From: Telluribacter humicola
GTDB taxonomy: Bacteria > Bacteroidota > Bacteroidia > Cytophagales > Spirosomataceae
Direction of reading: 5' to 3'
Length of the DNA: 64,000 nucleotides
NCBI RefSeq assembly: GCF_017355935.1
Contig: NZ_JAFIQT010000003.1
Span: 565,450-629,449 of the forward strand
Shown here: positions 24,636 through 33,212 of the stretch, one piece after another
How the letters are laid out: each line of letters opens with the position of its first letter
How positions within the stretch are numbered: the first letter of the stretch is position 1
The notes under the pieces: generated by a model
The model's input: only the letters and a program-made list of their open reading frames with translations
What the model was told of the DNA's origin: nothing
Databases searched by the model: none
Position numbers and translations under genes: made by a program

Positions 24636-26345
24636 ATGAATGAAAAACGTTGGATAGTACGATCCGAGCTTACCCCTGAGCAAGTGCAGACTGCCCATGA
24701 CCTGGCGCAATCGATCAGCATAAATCCTTTCTTGTCCACGCTACTGGTTCAGCGGGGCATTACTGATTTTGATTCGGCCAGGGACTTCTTCCGACCGGAG
24801 CTTTCGCACCTGCACGACCCTTTCCTGATGCAGGATATGGATCTGGCCGTGGAGCGACTCTGTGAGGCTATGGCCAACGGGGAGAAGATACTGGTGTATG
24901 GCGACTACGATGTGGATGGTACTACCTCGGTAGCTCTATTCTACGGTTTTCTCAGAAAGATATACGACAAACTCGACTACTATATACCCGACCGCTACGC
25001 CGAAGGCTATGGCGTATCGTGGCAGGGCATTGACTGGGCGGAGGAGAACGGCTTTACGCTGATCGTGACGCTCGACTGCGGCATCAAGTCCATTGATAAA
25101 GTGACGGAGGCCAAAAATCGCGGCATTGACTTTATTATCTGCGACCACCACCGCCCTGGCTCTGAGATACCTCCGGCCGTAGCTGTACTGGACCCCAAGC
25201 GTGAAGACTGCCTGTACCCCTACAAAGAATTAACGGGCTGCGGGGTAGGCTTTAAGCTGTTACAGGCCTTCTGCCTGCAGAATGGGCAGGAACTGGACAT
25301 GCTATACGAGTACCTCGACCTGGTGGTCGTAAGTATAGCCGCCGATATTGTACCCATCACGGGTGAAAACCGCGTGCTGGCCTACTACGGGCTGCAACGG
25401 CTCAACTCTAATCCCTGTACAGGCGTTAAGGCGCTTATACAGATAGCAGGTTTCACAACTGAACTGGACATTACCAAGGTAGTATTCGGGCTGGGACCAC
25501 GTATCAATGCCGCTGGCCGTATCAAGCATGCCAAAGAGGCTGTACGTCTGTTGCTTTGTGATGATGAGGACGAAGCCACTTCTTTTGCTTTTGAAATCAA
25601 CAAGCACAATACCGAACGCCGCACCTTCGACACCAGCATTACCGAAGAGGCGCTGACTATGATCCAGCAGGATGGGTGGCTGTCGCAGGCGAAGAGTACA
25701 GTACTCTTCAAGCAGGACTGGCATAAGGGCGTTGTAGGTATCGTGGCTAGCCGCTGCATCGAGCATTTCCATAGACCTACTATTATACTTACCCACTCCA
25801 ACGGCAAAGCCACCGGTTCGGCTCGCTCGGTACCCGGCTTTGATGTATACGAGGCCATCGAGGAGTGCTCCGAGCTACTCGAGCAGTTTGGAGGTCATAC
25901 CTTCGCAGCGGGACTTACGCTGCCCGTTGAAAATGTGGACGCCTTCCGGCTGAAGTTCGAAGAGATAGTGACTAGCCGTATTCAGCCCGAGCAGCTGATT
26001 CCTATGATTGATATTGATCTGGAGCTGGAGCTGAAAGATATCAACTGGAAGTTTTACAACGTGCTGCGCCAAATGGCTCCTTTTGGCCCGGGCAACATGC
26101 TGCCGGTATTCGTTTCACATAATGTACACGTTGCCGGACGTCCTACCATCATGAAGAGCAAGCATATCAAGTTCGATGTGTACCAGGGAGATTCCCCAGC
26201 CTTTACGGCGATTGGCTTCAGTATGGCACACCTGTACCCCGACCTCATGAGCGGCAAGCCTTTCTCAATATGCTATCAGCTGGAGGAAAATAACTTCCGC
26301 GGCAACAAATCGTTACAGATATGTCTGAAAGACGTGAAGTTCTGA
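24636..26345 (+). CDS. recJ: Single-stranded-DNA-specific exonuclease RecJ
   Basis: A 569-residue DHH-family exonuclease of normal RecJ length. Motifs include YGDYDVDGTTS (motif I, near residue 90), LDCGIKS, CDHHRPG (the DHH motif), GLGPRINAAGRI, and in the DHHA1 domain GKATGSARSVPGFDV and FGGHTFAAGLTL. RecJ degrades single-stranded DNA 5' to 3' in recombination and mismatch repair. The ATG at 24636 follows a promoter-like element very closely. An acetyltransferase gene and lptB follow at 16 bases and with a 4-base overlap, so the three are probably one operon. Confidence 0.96.
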   Translation: MNEKRWIVRSELTPEQVQTAHDLAQSISINPFLSTLLVQRGITDFDSARDFFRPELSHLHDPFLMQDMDLAVERLCEAMANGEKILVYGDYDVDGTTSVALFYGFLRKIYDKLDYYIPDRYAEGYGVSWQGIDWAEENGFTLIVTLDCGIKSIDKVTEAKNRGIDFIICDHHRPGSEIPPAVAVLDPKREDCLYPYKELTGCGVGFKLLQAFCLQNGQELDMLYEYLDLVVVSIAADIVPITGENRVLAYYGLQRLNSNPCTGVKALIQIAGFTTELDITKVVFGLGPRINAAGRIKHAKEAVRLLLCDDEDEATSFAFEINKHNTERRTFDTSITEEALTMIQQDGWLSQAKSTVLFKQDWHKGVVGIVASRCIEHFHRPTIILTHSNGKATGSARSVPGFDVYEAIEECSELLEQFGGHTFAAGLTLPVENVDAFRLKFEEIVTSRIQPEQLIPMIDIDLELELKDINWKFYNVLRQMAPFGPGNMLPVFVSHNVHVAGRPTIMKSKHIKFDVYQGDSPAFTAIGFSMAHLYPDLMSGKPFSICYQLEENNFRGNKSLQICLKDVKF

Positions 26346-26361
26346 CGACAAAGGAGTAAGC

Positions 26362-26907
26362 ATGCAAGTACAAACCCATACCGCAATACGAATAGAAAAA
26401 ATTAGCACCGGGGAGGCCGATCTTCTTTCAGCCCTTTGTCTGCGCATATACCCCCAGTTTTACCTGTACCTCTGGTACGATCAGGGGGAATGGTACCAGC
26501 GCACCCGCTACAACGCGGAGCAGCTGGCTGCCGAACTTTCTGACTCGGCTTCTGAGTATTACTGGATCTATCAGCAAGATGCTCCCGTAGGCTATATCAA
26601 GATAAATCTGCAGGGAAAACCTGCTGAAACAACCGTACTCTCTGACAACGGAATGGAGCTGGAACGGATCTATCTGCTGAAAGAAGCCACCGGCACTGGC
26701 CTGGGTAGTCAGGTTATGGACTGGGTAGCTAACCGGGCTACCGAACTGCAACGCGATTATATTTACCTGTATACCATGGATAGCAGTCAGGCTATTCAAT
26801 TTTATGAGAAGAACGGCTACCGCAAGGAGGGCACGAAGCAGCTCCCCTTCGAACGGATGAAGCCTGAGTACCGGGGCATGTACCTGATGATAAAAGACCA
26901 ACTATGA
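26362..26907 (+). CDS. GNAT-family N-acetyltransferase
   Basis: A 181-residue protein with a GNAT acetyl-CoA binding region: [23 protein letters not shown] carries the beta4-alpha3 loop of the Q/RxxGxG/A type (here KEATGTGLG), followed by [22 protein letters not shown], the usual GNAT ending. The acetylated substrate cannot be predicted. It starts 16 bases after recJ and its stop codon overlaps the lptB start as ATGA, indicating coupled translation. Confidence 0.88.
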   Translation: MQVQTHTAIRIEKISTGEADLLSALCLRIYPQFYLYLWYDQGEWYQRTRYNAEQLAAELSDSASEYYWIYQQDAPVGYIKINLQGKPAETTVLSDNGMELERIYLLKEATGTGLGSQVMDWVANRATELQRDYIYLYTMDSSQAIQFYEKNGYRKEGTKQLPFERMKPEYRGMYLMIKDQL

Positions 26908-27635
26908 TCCTTAGGACTGAAAACCTGATAAAAAAATACGGCTCACGCCTTGTCAATGACCAGGTAAGCTACTCCGTGGAGCAGGGCGAGATCGTAGGAC
27001 TACTGGGACCCAATGGTGCCGGTAAAACTACCTCCTTCTACATGGCTGTAGGACTGGTGAAGCCTAATAGCGGTAAGGTATACCTGGATGATATTGATAT
27101 TACGAACCTGCCCATGTACAGACGTGCGCGGCTGGGACTAGGGTACCTGGCTCAGGAGGCATCGATATTCCGGCAGTTGACGGTGGAGGAAAATATCATG
27201 GCGGTACTGGAAATGACCAATCTTTCTAAAGCTGACCGTAAAGAGAAGGTAGAGGCCCTGCTGGACGAGTTTAGTCTGCACCACGTACGCAAAAACAAAG
27301 GTATGGTACTATCGGGTGGTGAGCGCCGCCGTACCGAGATTGCCCGCGCCCTGGCGGTAGACCCTAAGTTTATACTCCTTGACGAGCCTTTCGCCGGTGT
27401 AGACCCCATTGCGGTTGAAGATATTCAAAGTATTGTTGCCAAGCTGAAGCACCGTAACATCGGCATCCTTATCACCGACCACAACGTAAACGAAACCCTC
27501 TCCATCACCGACCGGGCCTATCTGCTTTTTGAAGGAAAGATACTAAAACAAGGCTCCGCCGAAGAGCTGGCCGCCGACGAGCAAGTGCGCCGCGTGTACC
27601 TGGGGCAGCATTTTGAGCTGAAGCGGAAGATATAA
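26904..27635 (+). CDS. lptB: Lipopolysaccharide export ABC transporter ATP-binding protein LptB
   Basis: A 243-residue ATPase. Walker A is GPNGAGKTT (35-43), the signature is LSGGERRR, Walker B is [13 protein letters not shown], and the H-loop follows in [10 protein letters not shown]. The segments [18 protein letters not shown] and [16 protein letters not shown] are close to those of LptB, which powers transport of lipopolysaccharide out of the inner membrane with LptF/LptG. Its permease partners are not in this window. A strong terminator follows. Confidence 0.95.
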   Translation: MILRTENLIKKYGSRLVNDQVSYSVEQGEIVGLLGPNGAGKTTSFYMAVGLVKPNSGKVYLDDIDITNLPMYRRARLGLGYLAQEASIFRQLTVEENIMAVLEMTNLSKADRKEKVEALLDEFSLHHVRKNKGMVLSGGERRRTEIARALAVDPKFILLDEPFAGVDPIAVEDIQSIVAKLKHRNIGILITDHNVNETLSITDRAYLLFEGKILKQGSAEELAADEQVRRVYLGQHFELKRKI

Positions 27636-27666
27636 GGGAGTAATTAATTGTGATAGATCGTAAGCC

Positions 27667-27703
27667 AAAAGCGGGAGACCTGATAATCAGGTCTCCCGCT
27701 TTT
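27667..27703 (+). terminator. Rho-independent terminator after lptB
   Basis: A perfect 17-bp stem (AAAAGCGGGAGACCTGA, 27667-27683, with 27687-27703) with loop TAA, rich in GC at its centre and ending in a T-run. It also lies downstream of the Cys-rich peptide gene on the other strand. Confidence 0.9.
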
Positions 27704-27734
27704 GTAAATATCTTAAATAAAGGTACTGAAGCTC

Positions 27735-27896
27735 TTACTCGTCCTTCTTAGGGCACTTTTTGCAGTACTTTCCTTTTTTCTTATAGTTCTTACAGCACTT
27801 CTTCAGCGCACAACACTCATTCTCTACCAGCGACAACGTCCAGGGCTTTTGATCCCCTACGCTGGCTACCACATCAGAAGTTTGGAAGTAGTTCAT
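27735..27896 (-). CDS. 53-residue Cys/Lys-rich protein of a metal-uptake cluster
   Basis: A short frame on the minus strand, start complement at 27894-27896, reading MNYFQTSDVVASVGDQKPWT and then a tail with six Cys (ECCALKKCC, YCKKC) among many Lys, ending CPKKDE. I recognise the overall pattern from short Bacteroidota genes lying next to PepSY/TonB-receptor genes, but no function is known to me. Paired cysteines suggest metal binding. It has its own promoter (-33 at 27946-27948, -7 at 27919-27926) overlapped by a palindromic 19-bp box, so it is probably regulated together with the receptor operon upstream. Confidence 0.8.
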   Translation of the reverse strand: MNYFQTSDVVASVGDQKPWTLSLVENECCALKKCCKNYKKKGKYCKKCPKKDE

Positions 27897-27918
27897 GGTT
27901 AACAGGATAATTATACTA

Positions 27919-27948
27919 CAAAAGTAATCTTATTTAGAATGAGTCCAA
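27919..27948 (-). promoter_or_regulatory. Promoter of the Cys-rich peptide gene
   Basis: On the minus strand TTG (27946-27948) and TACTTTTG (27919-27926) are separated by 19 bases, matching the Bacteroidota -33/-7 architecture, 23 bases before the start codon. Confidence 0.6.
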
Positions 27949-27950
27949 AT
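27932..27950 (-). promoter_or_regulatory. 19-bp palindromic box overlapping the promoter (metal-regulator type)
   Basis: ATTTGGACTCATTCTAAAT on the minus strand approximates the palindrome ATTTAGAAT-N-ATTCTAAAT. It covers the -33 element and spacer, a position suited to repression. Two further copies lie at 27965-27983 and 31530-31548. Confidence 0.6.
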
Positions 27951-27964
27951 GATTTACGTCATTT

Positions 27965-27983
27965 ATTTTGAATCTTTCTAAAC
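27965..27983 (+). promoter_or_regulatory. Second 19-bp palindromic box
   Basis: ATTTTGAATCTTTCTAAAC lies 16 bases upstream of the -33 element of the Cys-rich gene and overlaps the end of the PepSY gene. Its offset from the promoter equals that of the box at 31530. Confidence 0.55.
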
Positions 27984-29069
27984 AACCTGCGCGGCAGGTA
28001 CTTTTTTACCAATTTCCTTACGTACCATTCCTTTTGAAGAACGGCGTTTCCAGAACCAGATCAGGAAGCCGCTAACAGGTAGTACCAGCGCCATCAGCCC
28101 GGTACAGAAGGCTAATACCTTCCCGCCCAGGCCCCATATACGGCCGGTATGGATCTCAAAGTCTGACTTCCAGAACCGGTCCCAGCCCGACTGCTCTGTG
28201 TAACGCTTCGCCACCAGCAACTCACCTGAGTACTGATCAAAGCCGAAGTTGCTTTCTTTACGGAAGCTGTTGGTCTCATAGCGGATCATGATGCGGAACA
28301 GGTCCGTACTATCCTTGGCCGGAATAACCCGAATACTCTCGTAGGGCTCCCCTTTCCACACCGTATGCAGTGCCGCATCAGCCAGCCGCTCGGGATGCTC
28401 AACCGGACGTACTACTGATTTTACCTCATCTTTAGTGGCTTTGTGAGATGCAATGCTCAGGCCCGTAATAGCCATCAGGAGTAGCAGGGGTACGGCGTAC
28501 ATACCACCTACGGAATGGATCTTGTAGTTGTAGACTTTCTTGTTGCCGCAGTTCCGGATGGTGAAGTACTTAGACCATTGGTTCAGCTTACGGGGTGCCC
28601 ACAATACCAGTCCCGTTACCAGCATCACAATGAATACCCACGTATTCCAGTAAATAATCTTCTTGCCTACGTCGCCCAGGAGCAGCGTCCGGTGCAGACT
28701 CAGAATGGTTGACATCACATCATCTTCCGTACTACGTACAGAAATCACTTGAGCATTGTATGGATTCAGCGTAATGAGCTGCTTATCCTTGGTATACACA
28801 TTAACCGCCTTCTCAGGATTGCCAAAGAAGCGGATCTGATTGACCTTACCCCCTTCCAGCTTTTCCAGTGAGGAAATAATCTGCTCCACCGTAGCCCGGG
28901 GCGCATTCACCTGCGGTTCCACGAATAAGATCTCCCGCTGGGTAGCATACCGGATCTCCTCCTCAAAGGCCCAGATACAGCCCGTCAGGGCTACTACCAC
29001 CATGAGACTTCCCGATAGGAGTCCCAGCCAGAGATGTACCGGAGCAACAAGCTTTCTAAGGCGTTTCAT
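27978..29069 (-). CDS. PepSY-domain membrane protein (iron-uptake associated)
   Basis: A 363-residue inner-membrane protein beginning MKRLRKLVAPVHLWLGLLSG, the start typical of the PepSY-associated TM family. Further membrane segments include IYWNTWVFIVMLVTGLVLW (about residues 138-156), IHSVGGMYAVPLLLLMAITGL and, near the C terminus, GLGGKVLAFCTGLMALVLPVSGFLIWFWKRR. Histidines in HLWLG, LSLHRTL, KIHSVGG and EIHTGRIWGLGG lie near helices and are possible haem or metal ligands. Members are encoded with siderophore receptors and several reduce ferric complexes. Its start codon overlaps the receptor stop by one base (TGATG), so translation is coupled. Confidence 0.92.
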   Translation of the reverse strand: MKRLRKLVAPVHLWLGLLSGSLMVVVALTGCIWAFEEEIRYATQREILFVEPQVNAPRATVEQIISSLEKLEGGKVNQIRFFGNPEKAVNVYTKDKQLITLNPYNAQVISVRSTEDDVMSTILSLHRTLLLGDVGKKIIYWNTWVFIVMLVTGLVLWAPRKLNQWSKYFTIRNCGNKKVYNYKIHSVGGMYAVPLLLLMAITGLSIASHKATKDEVKSVVRPVEHPERLADAALHTVWKGEPYESIRVIPAKDSTDLFRIMIRYETNSFRKESNFGFDQYSGELLVAKRYTEQSGWDRFWKSDFEIHTGRIWGLGGKVLAFCTGLMALVLPVSGFLIWFWKRRSSKGMVRKEIGKKVPAAQVV

Positions 29070-31444
29070 CAGAATTTATAGGATAAGGTTAGCATACCTC
29101 TTCTGCCGGGTGCCTTGATATAGTCAGCATCGCGGGCTGCCCACTGCGATATGGTAGGATAATAGTCAGTATTCAGCAGGTTCTCTACACCCAGCGATAG
29201 CGTTGTACTGGGGTTGAAGCTGTACGAACCGTTGAAGTTTACCAATGTGAAGCTCTCTACCGGACCACGGCCGTAGGTATACAGACCATTGTTACCGGGT
29301 TGAAAACGATTGCGACTGCCGGAAATTAGTGTATTAACATTCAGCACGAGAGCCGGCAGCGGCTGTACCCGTACGTACACCGTAGTTTTGGGAGCCATGA
29401 TACGGTCACCACCCAAATAGGTATCGTATAAGCCATCGTTGTTGCTGTCGGTCTGGCCTTCCACAAAGCTATACGAGCCTCCCAGCGTCAGGTACCTCGT
29501 GGGTGATACATCGGCTGATACTTCATAGCCCCATATCTTTTCGGGAGCCCGCACAATCTCGAATGTACCACTAGCCTGCTGGCGGTAAGAAGCCCCCAGC
29601 TCAGAGAAGCTCTGGTAGTAGGCTACATCATAATGGAAAATGCTGGAGATAGTACCCGATACCCCTGCCTCGTAGTTGTTGACAATCACCGGTTCTGTCT
29701 TTAGATCGCCAATGATGCTCGTTTGGGCTGTACGAAGAATACGTCCCAGCTCATTGATCGAGAAAGCCTGTGAAAAGCTTACGAAGGGTTGAAAAGCTTC
29801 GGTACCCGAGTAGCGCAGACCTACATTACCAACGAAGGCATTGTAGTCCAGTTCACCACCGCCTACCGCAATACCTCCTTCATAGATCTGCTTAGCGTTA
29901 TTGTAGGTCCGGACGGTGGAGAAGTCAGACACGTCCACCCGAATGTTTTCAAAACGGGCACCGGCTTTCAGGATCAGGTTGCGGAAAAAGTCCAGTTTCA
30001 GCTGTGCGTAGGGCGCCAGGTTGGTCATGTTCATATTAGGCGTCCAGAAGCGGCCGTCCTGTAACTTCTGGGCCGTCTGGTCATTGAGCAGGTCGGCTCC
30101 GTACAGCAGCTCCCCGTCAATGTTGTTGGTGAGCTTCAGGGGAGTGTTCAGATTCAGCCGCAACCCTTTCTTGTCCGACACGATATTAGACTGCCCACCT
30201 CCTTCAAAGTACTGTGCTTCATAACCATATACAGTCCGGAAGCTCTGCGCATAAGCGACTACTTCCAGTCCGGTACCTCCTGCGATCTGGTCGTAGCTAT
30301 ACCGAAGCGTAGCGTTGTGGTTGTAAGGGGTGCCCTGTGGTGTACCGGGTATGGCATCTGAAGTACGCACTCCGATGGTAGGCTCCTGCCCGTACTTACC
30401 CAGTTGCTCTACATACTGCAGGTCCGACTTGGCCGCAAAGTAGTTGTACATCGCCTCCACACGCTGCTTGCTGGAGATGGAGTACCCGATCTTACCCAGC
30501 ACGTTGTAGTTGTTCATTTCACCCGTGTTATAGAAGGGCGAGATAGCTACCCCATTGGCATCGCGCATAAGGCCGCTGCGCTCGTAGGTCCCGTTGAATA
30601 CGTAGTCGAACTTATTGCTGCGCCCGGTAAACTGCTGGCTTAGCCGGTAGCCCATTGTTTCGCTGTTGTTATCGGTCAGCCCGCTGGTGAGGCCCACCCA
30701 GGTCTGCCCGCTCAGTGGCTCATTGCTGTCGGGACGTTTGGTGATGTAGTTGATGATACCTCCGTCGGCACCGTTGCCGTAGATGGAAGTAGCCCCTTTG
30801 ATGACTTCGATGCGCTCTATAGCCGAAGGATCAATGGTACGCAGGTCGCGCCCGCCGTTACGAAGTGGAGTTGACTGCGGCACCCCATCGATCAGTACCA
30901 GTACCTGGCGGCCCCGCAGGGTCTGGCCGGTGTTGGAGCTACGGCCGGTTGCTATCGCCAGGCCCGGTACGGTGTACTGCAGTACATTGGTGATGTCGGC
31001 GTTCATGGCTACCTGCTCCTGGATCTGGCGACGGCCCACAATGGTCATGGCCGAGGGTACTTCTTTCACACTTTCGGGCTTGCGACTAGCCGTTACGACT
31101 ACCTCACTCAGCTGCTCGATAGTAGAAGGCATTGCTATTTCTACGGTGCTGGCTTGTCCGCTGCTTACCCGTACGCTCTTCTCTACCGCTCCATACCCTA
31201 CCGCGGATAGTACCAGTGTATAGGTCCCAGCTTCCAGATTATTCAGCACAAACTCACCGGTTTCGCTGGTTACGGTTCCTGCTTTACTCCTCTTCAGTGA
31301 TACTGTGGCCGGATATATAGGTTGACCGTCTGTAGAGGTTATGGTTCCTCTGATACTTCCCTGCGCCGACTGGGCAAAGGATTGAGGTACCAGAGCTATA
31401 GTTAATAAGAGAAGTGAGCTTAGTAGGTAGGTATACACTTTCAT
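29069..31444 (-). CDS. TonB-dependent siderophore-type receptor
   Basis: A 791-residue outer-membrane receptor. A signal peptide (MKVYTYLLSSLLLLTIALVPQSFAQ) is followed by a carboxypeptidase-regulatory-like domain (GSIRGTITSTDGQPIYPATV), a TonB box-like LSEVVVTASR near residue 115, the plug domain (VLVLIDGVPQ, IERIEVIKGATSIYGNGADGGIINYIT) and a 22-strand barrel ending in MLTLSYKF. The plug and partner genes place it with ferric-siderophore receptors such as FhuA/FecA types. It is first in an operon with the PepSY protein. A promoter and palindromic sites precede it (31457-31548). Confidence 0.95.
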   Translation of the reverse strand: MKVYTYLLSSLLLLTIALVPQSFAQSAQGSIRGTITSTDGQPIYPATVSLKRSKAGTVTSETGEFVLNNLEAGTYTLVLSAVGYGAVEKSVRVSSGQASTVEIAMPSTIEQLSEVVVTASRKPESVKEVPSAMTIVGRRQIQEQVAMNADITNVLQYTVPGLAIATGRSSNTGQTLRGRQVLVLIDGVPQSTPLRNGGRDLRTIDPSAIERIEVIKGATSIYGNGADGGIINYITKRPDSNEPLSGQTWVGLTSGLTDNNSETMGYRLSQQFTGRSNKFDYVFNGTYERSGLMRDANGVAISPFYNTGEMNNYNVLGKIGYSISSKQRVEAMYNYFAAKSDLQYVEQLGKYGQEPTIGVRTSDAIPGTPQGTPYNHNATLRYSYDQIAGGTGLEVVAYAQSFRTVYGYEAQYFEGGGQSNIVSDKKGLRLNLNTPLKLTNNIDGELLYGADLLNDQTAQKLQDGRFWTPNMNMTNLAPYAQLKLDFFRNLILKAGARFENIRVDVSDFSTVRTYNNAKQIYEGGIAVGGGELDYNAFVGNVGLRYSGTEAFQPFVSFSQAFSINELGRILRTAQTSIIGDLKTEPVIVNNYEAGVSGTISSIFHYDVAYYQSFSELGASYRQQASGTFEIVRAPEKIWGYEVSADVSPTRYLTLGGSYSFVEGQTDSNNDGLYDTYLGGDRIMAPKTTVYVRVQPLPALVLNVNTLISGSRNRFQPGNNGLYTYGRGPVESFTLVNFNGSYSFNPSTTLSLGVENLLNTDYYPTISQWAARDADYIKAPGRRGMLTLSYKF

Positions 31445-31456
31445 TTATCAATCAGA

Positions 31457-31471
31457 TAATTAGACTAATTA
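31457..31471. promoter_or_regulatory. Perfect palindrome in the receptor leader
   Basis: TAATTAG-A-CTAATTA is a perfect 7-1-7 inverted repeat just downstream of the predicted transcription start of the receptor operon, where a repressor could act. Confidence 0.45.
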
Positions 31472-31483
31472 AAAATAATTATA

Positions 31484-31514
31484 CAAACCTAAGGCCTCCC
31501 CTTTTTCATCGCAA
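31484..31514 (-). promoter_or_regulatory. Promoter of the receptor-PepSY operon
   Basis: On the minus strand TTG (31512-31514) and TAGGTTTG (31484-31491) are 20 bases apart, a good Bacteroidota -33/-7 pair 40 bases before the receptor start codon. Confidence 0.6.
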
Positions 31515-31529
31515 GAAAAACTTCAATTT

Positions 31530-31548
31530 ATTTTGAATAATTCTAAAT
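31530..31548 (+). promoter_or_regulatory. 19-bp palindromic box upstream of the receptor promoter
   Basis: ATTTTGAATAATTCTAAAT, close to ATTTAGAAT-N-ATTCTAAAT, lies 15 bases upstream of the -33 element. It is the best of three copies in this cluster and is probably bound by a Fur- or DtxR-type metal regulator. Confidence 0.6.
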
Positions 31549-31579
31549 AGCATTCATCCAGAAGCCAAACGATGCAAAA

Positions 31580-31604
31580 AAAGCCCGGAACGTGTCCGGG
31601 CTTT
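31580..31604 (-). terminator. Rho-independent terminator
   Basis: AAAGCCCGGA (31580-31589) pairs with TCCGGGCTTT (31595-31604); on the minus strand the stem is followed by a run of T. It ends the gene at 31636. Confidence 0.85.
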
Positions 31605-31635
31605 CAATTCTAAATATATAGTATCGTCTACTACA

Positions 31636-32343
31636 CTACTTGCTGTCAATCTTTTCCCACACCTCATGGATGGGCGCTCCGGCACTACTCTTTCCTGAAT
31701 GGTCCCAACGGCCGTCTTTCAGGTCCCAGTCGAAGCTTAGCTTGGCTCCCACCCGATTATTGTCACGCGAGAAAAACAGGATATTCTCTGTATACTTTCC
31801 ATTCTTGACCTCGTAGGTACCTCCACCCGTTCCGTAAAACCCTTTAACCGCCGGATCTATAGCCGCCCACTGGAAGCGGGTACCCGACAGGATTTTCAAG
31901 GTTTTGCGCGTGCCGGTCTGGTGTATTTTGGACATTCCTCCCTGATCATTGGCCCGCTCGGTGATGTGCCAGGTACCGGCCATAGGTACATTTTTCGCGT
32001 CATCTACTATGGTATACACCCAGGCTTCCTTACCCCGCAGCGTCAGTATACTATCCTTACGTTCGATGGTATATACAATAGGTACTCCAATGGCGGCCGT
32101 ATCGGTGGTATTGAACTCGGGGGTATAGGTCATCTGATTCCCGCTCATGGTGAAGGGGCCTCCCTCGGTCCGGTCAAAGTACTTATTGAGCGGATTGTAG
32201 GAGGCGCTCATGAGGTAGTTGTCAGCTATGATGAGCGTGACGGTACTGTTGTTCTGGGCCAGCGCCTTCCAGGCGCCTTTGATGGATTGGGCAGGGGCCG
32301 TAAGTCCCAGCGTAGCTAGTAGAATGGTCAATAGGTGCTTCAT
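31636..32343 (-). CDS. Secreted protein with two lipocalin-like halves
   Basis: A 235-residue protein with a short signal peptide (MKHLLTILLATLGLTAPAQ). The mature part seems to consist of two similar halves, each opening with a G-x-W motif: SIKGAWKAL near residue 20 and PMAGTWHITERAN near residue 121. Such small beta-rich modules occur in many Bacteroidota exported proteins. No enzyme motif is visible. It is monocistronic, with a clear terminator. Confidence 0.7.
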   Translation of the reverse strand: MKHLLTILLATLGLTAPAQSIKGAWKALAQNNSTVTLIIADNYLMSASYNPLNKYFDRTEGGPFTMSGNQMTYTPEFNTTDTAAIGVPIVYTIERKDSILTLRGKEAWVYTIVDDAKNVPMAGTWHITERANDQGGMSKIHQTGTRKTLKILSGTRFQWAAIDPAVKGFYGTGGGTYEVKNGKYTENILFFSRDNNRVGAKLSFDWDLKDGRWDHSGKSSAGAPIHEVWEKIDSK

Positions 32344-32429
32344 GATCTATGAGTGTTTTGAAATACGTGCATCTTTCAGAACTAAAGAACCATTCCACAC
32401 ACAGGTTGTTTGCCTGTTCATCAACAAGC

Positions 32430-33128
32430 CTACCTGAGCACCTCCCGCAGTACCTCCATGGATCGTACCTCCCCCAGCGTATCCATGTGTATTTTGTAGA
32501 AGAAAACGATCATTTCCAGCAGGGAAGCGCGGCGCGGACGATCCAGTGGTACCGGCGTACCGTAGGGAGCTACCAGTAGGGTCATAAGCGCCTCGCGCTG
32601 GTCCTCGTCGGGGCGGTGCGGGTACAGGTTGCCGGCTAATTCGGTTTCCAGTTCTCTGACTGATTCAAACCCAAAGCCCAGGAAGAAGGCCAGCTGCAAC
32701 AGGAACTGAATGTGGAAGTTCTCGTAGCCCCGATCGGCTTCGTCCAGGTACAGGATCGACTCTTCCAGAAACTGAAACAGGAGCTCGTTATTTTCCTCTT
32801 CGCGCAGCGTCTTGCCCAGGATCTCCGTCACGAACAGCGCCAGGCTGGACTTGATCACATCGAAGGGCAGGCTGCGAAAAGGTACCCGCGGCTTGAGCTC
32901 CGATATACGATACAGGCTGTTTTCGGCCTTGTCTTTATGGTACACGACCAGGTCCAGTAGGGTCAGGGGCTGAAACAGGGCAATGCGGTTGGACTTGGAC
33001 CGGCTGCTCCTGACGCCATTCACGATATAGCTCTGAATCCCGAAGGCTTCGGTATAGATCTTCGCGATGATGGAAGTCTCCCGGTAACGTATGTAGCTCA
33101 GGGCAATGCCTCGGGTTTTGTGCAGCAT
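32430..33128 (-). CDS. recO: DNA repair protein RecO
   Basis: A 232-residue protein beginning MLHKTRGIALSYIRYRETSIIAKIYTE, the typical RecO OB-fold start. It continues with GVRSSRSKSNRIALFQPLTLLDLVVYHK and a helical C-terminal domain. The zinc-binding cysteines of many RecO proteins are absent, as is common in Bacteroidota. RecO loads RecA together with RecR in gap repair. A -7 element precedes it. Confidence 0.92.
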   Translation of the reverse strand: MLHKTRGIALSYIRYRETSIIAKIYTEAFGIQSYIVNGVRSSRSKSNRIALFQPLTLLDLVVYHKDKAENSLYRISELKPRVPFRSLPFDVIKSSLALFVTEILGKTLREEENNELLFQFLEESILYLDEADRGYENFHIQFLLQLAFFLGFGFESVRELETELAGNLYPHRPDEDQREALMTLLVAPYGTPVPLDRPRRASLLEMIVFFYKIHMDTLGEVRSMEVLREVLR

Positions 33129-33149
33129 AAATAGCTAGTTGGTCAGGTA

Positions 33150-33157
33150 CAAAAATA
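33150..33157 (-). promoter_or_regulatory. -7 promoter element of recO
   Basis: TATTTTTG on the minus strand, 21 bases before the recO start; no -33 element was found at the right distance. Confidence 0.35.
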
Positions 33158-33158
33158 G

Positions 33159-33186
33159 TAAATCCTCCCGCAAGTGGGAGGATTTA
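33159..33186 (-). terminator. Terminator hairpin after the arsenate reductase-like gene
   Basis: TAAATCCTCCC (33159-33169) pairs perfectly with GGGAGGATTTA (33176-33186) around a 6-base loop, between the ars genes and recO. Confidence 0.7.
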
Positions 33187-33212
33187 CAGGCACGCGTTTC
33201 ATGGCTAACAGA

